Part shown: one piece after another, positions 24,110 to 24,139 of the stretch
How positions within the stretch are numbered: the stretch's first letter is position 1
Layout: each line of letters begins with the position of its first letter
Assembly (NCBI GenBank): GCA_900557185.1
Contig: USRP01000014.1
Span: forward strand, 1-24,139
Length of the DNA stretch: 24,139 nt
Direction of reading: 5' to 3'
Origin: an uncultured Mycoplasmatota bacterium
GTDB taxonomy: Bacteria; Bacillota_I; Bacilli_A; RF39; UBA660
The notes under the pieces: generated by a model
What the model was told of the DNA's origin: nothing
Databases searched by the model: none
The model's input: the letters and a program-made list of their open reading frames with translations, nothing else
Position numbers and translations under genes: made by a program

Positions 24110-24139
24110 ATCTTTTTGTATTTTGGAGTATCGCAGATT

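Larger units (their letters stand above)
22543..24139 (+). mobile_element. Left end of an element inserted in spoIVA (right end outside window)
   Basis: From the SpoIVA break to the window edge no core gene is seen. The region holds an XRE-type repressor with operator-like repeats, a replication-initiator-like winged-helix protein and several hairpins, all on the plus strand after a gene-poor left end. By eye it is even more AT-rich than the host genes. No integrase or transposase is within the window, so the class (ICE, prophage or plasmid-like) is not decided. The insertion point inside a sporulation gene is like the skin, vfb and other sporulation-intervening elements. A contig-assembly join is the main alternative. 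Confidence 0.6.

Overview
The window comes from a low-GC, endospore-forming member of the Bacillota (Firmicutes). The grounds are a clear SpoIVA homologue with a sigma-E-like promoter, AT-rich Bacillota-style promoters with extended -10 boxes, strong AGGAGG/AGGTG ribosome binding sites, and TGA read as a stop (standard code). An uncultured gut-type Bacilli or Erysipelotrichia relative is plausible, but nothing here fixes the genus.

Positions 1-21,260 form one large cell-surface (fibre or biofilm-matrix) locus. The left operon (1-6207) holds a catalytically degenerate S26 signal-peptidase homologue, an exported beta-rich protein, a helical protein of unknown function, a membrane-anchored McrB-like AAA+ ATPase, a DUF2357-like partner with no visible nuclease domain, a SipW-type signal peptidase and a TasA/camelysin-like cargo. 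It ends at a bidirectional terminator shared with a lone minus-strand SipW-type cargo gene (6216-6812). After a small membrane protein comes a second operon from 7380: an anchored beta-rich protein, a TasA-like fibre protein, a 2374-residue adhesin with about 28 YGGGN-type beta-helix repeats, a 41-residue ORF and a cytosolic helical protein. A third group (17,910-20,150) has a second degenerate S26 homologue with its cargo, then a second SipW-type peptidase (complete Ser/His/Asp set) with its cargo. A stand-alone, well-terminated gene (20,237-21,259) encodes a paralogue of the TasA-like fibre protein and is a candidate major subunit.

The strongest pattern is that an S26-family protein is followed, with overlapping reading frames, by an exported beta-rich protein four times. 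Two of the four S26 proteins keep the Ser-His pair and two have lost it. My inference is that the intact peptidases process the SipW-type cargo, the degenerate ones act as dedicated membrane partners or chaperones, the AAA+/DUF2357 pair powers or regulates assembly, and the giant beta-helix protein is an adhesin or matrix scaffold.

Positions 21,340-22,542 encode SpoIVA, the spore-coat basement ATPase. Its reading frame leaves the family sequence at about residue 402, so the last ~90 residues of the usual ~492 are replaced by 26 unrelated ones. Downstream lie genes typical of an integrated element: an XRE-family repressor with operator-like repeats, a phage/ICE-type replication-initiator-like protein, and a long hairpin at the window edge. 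spoIVA therefore appears to be split by a mobile element whose far end lies outside the window. It may be a skin-like sporulation-intervening element, or simply a disrupting one.
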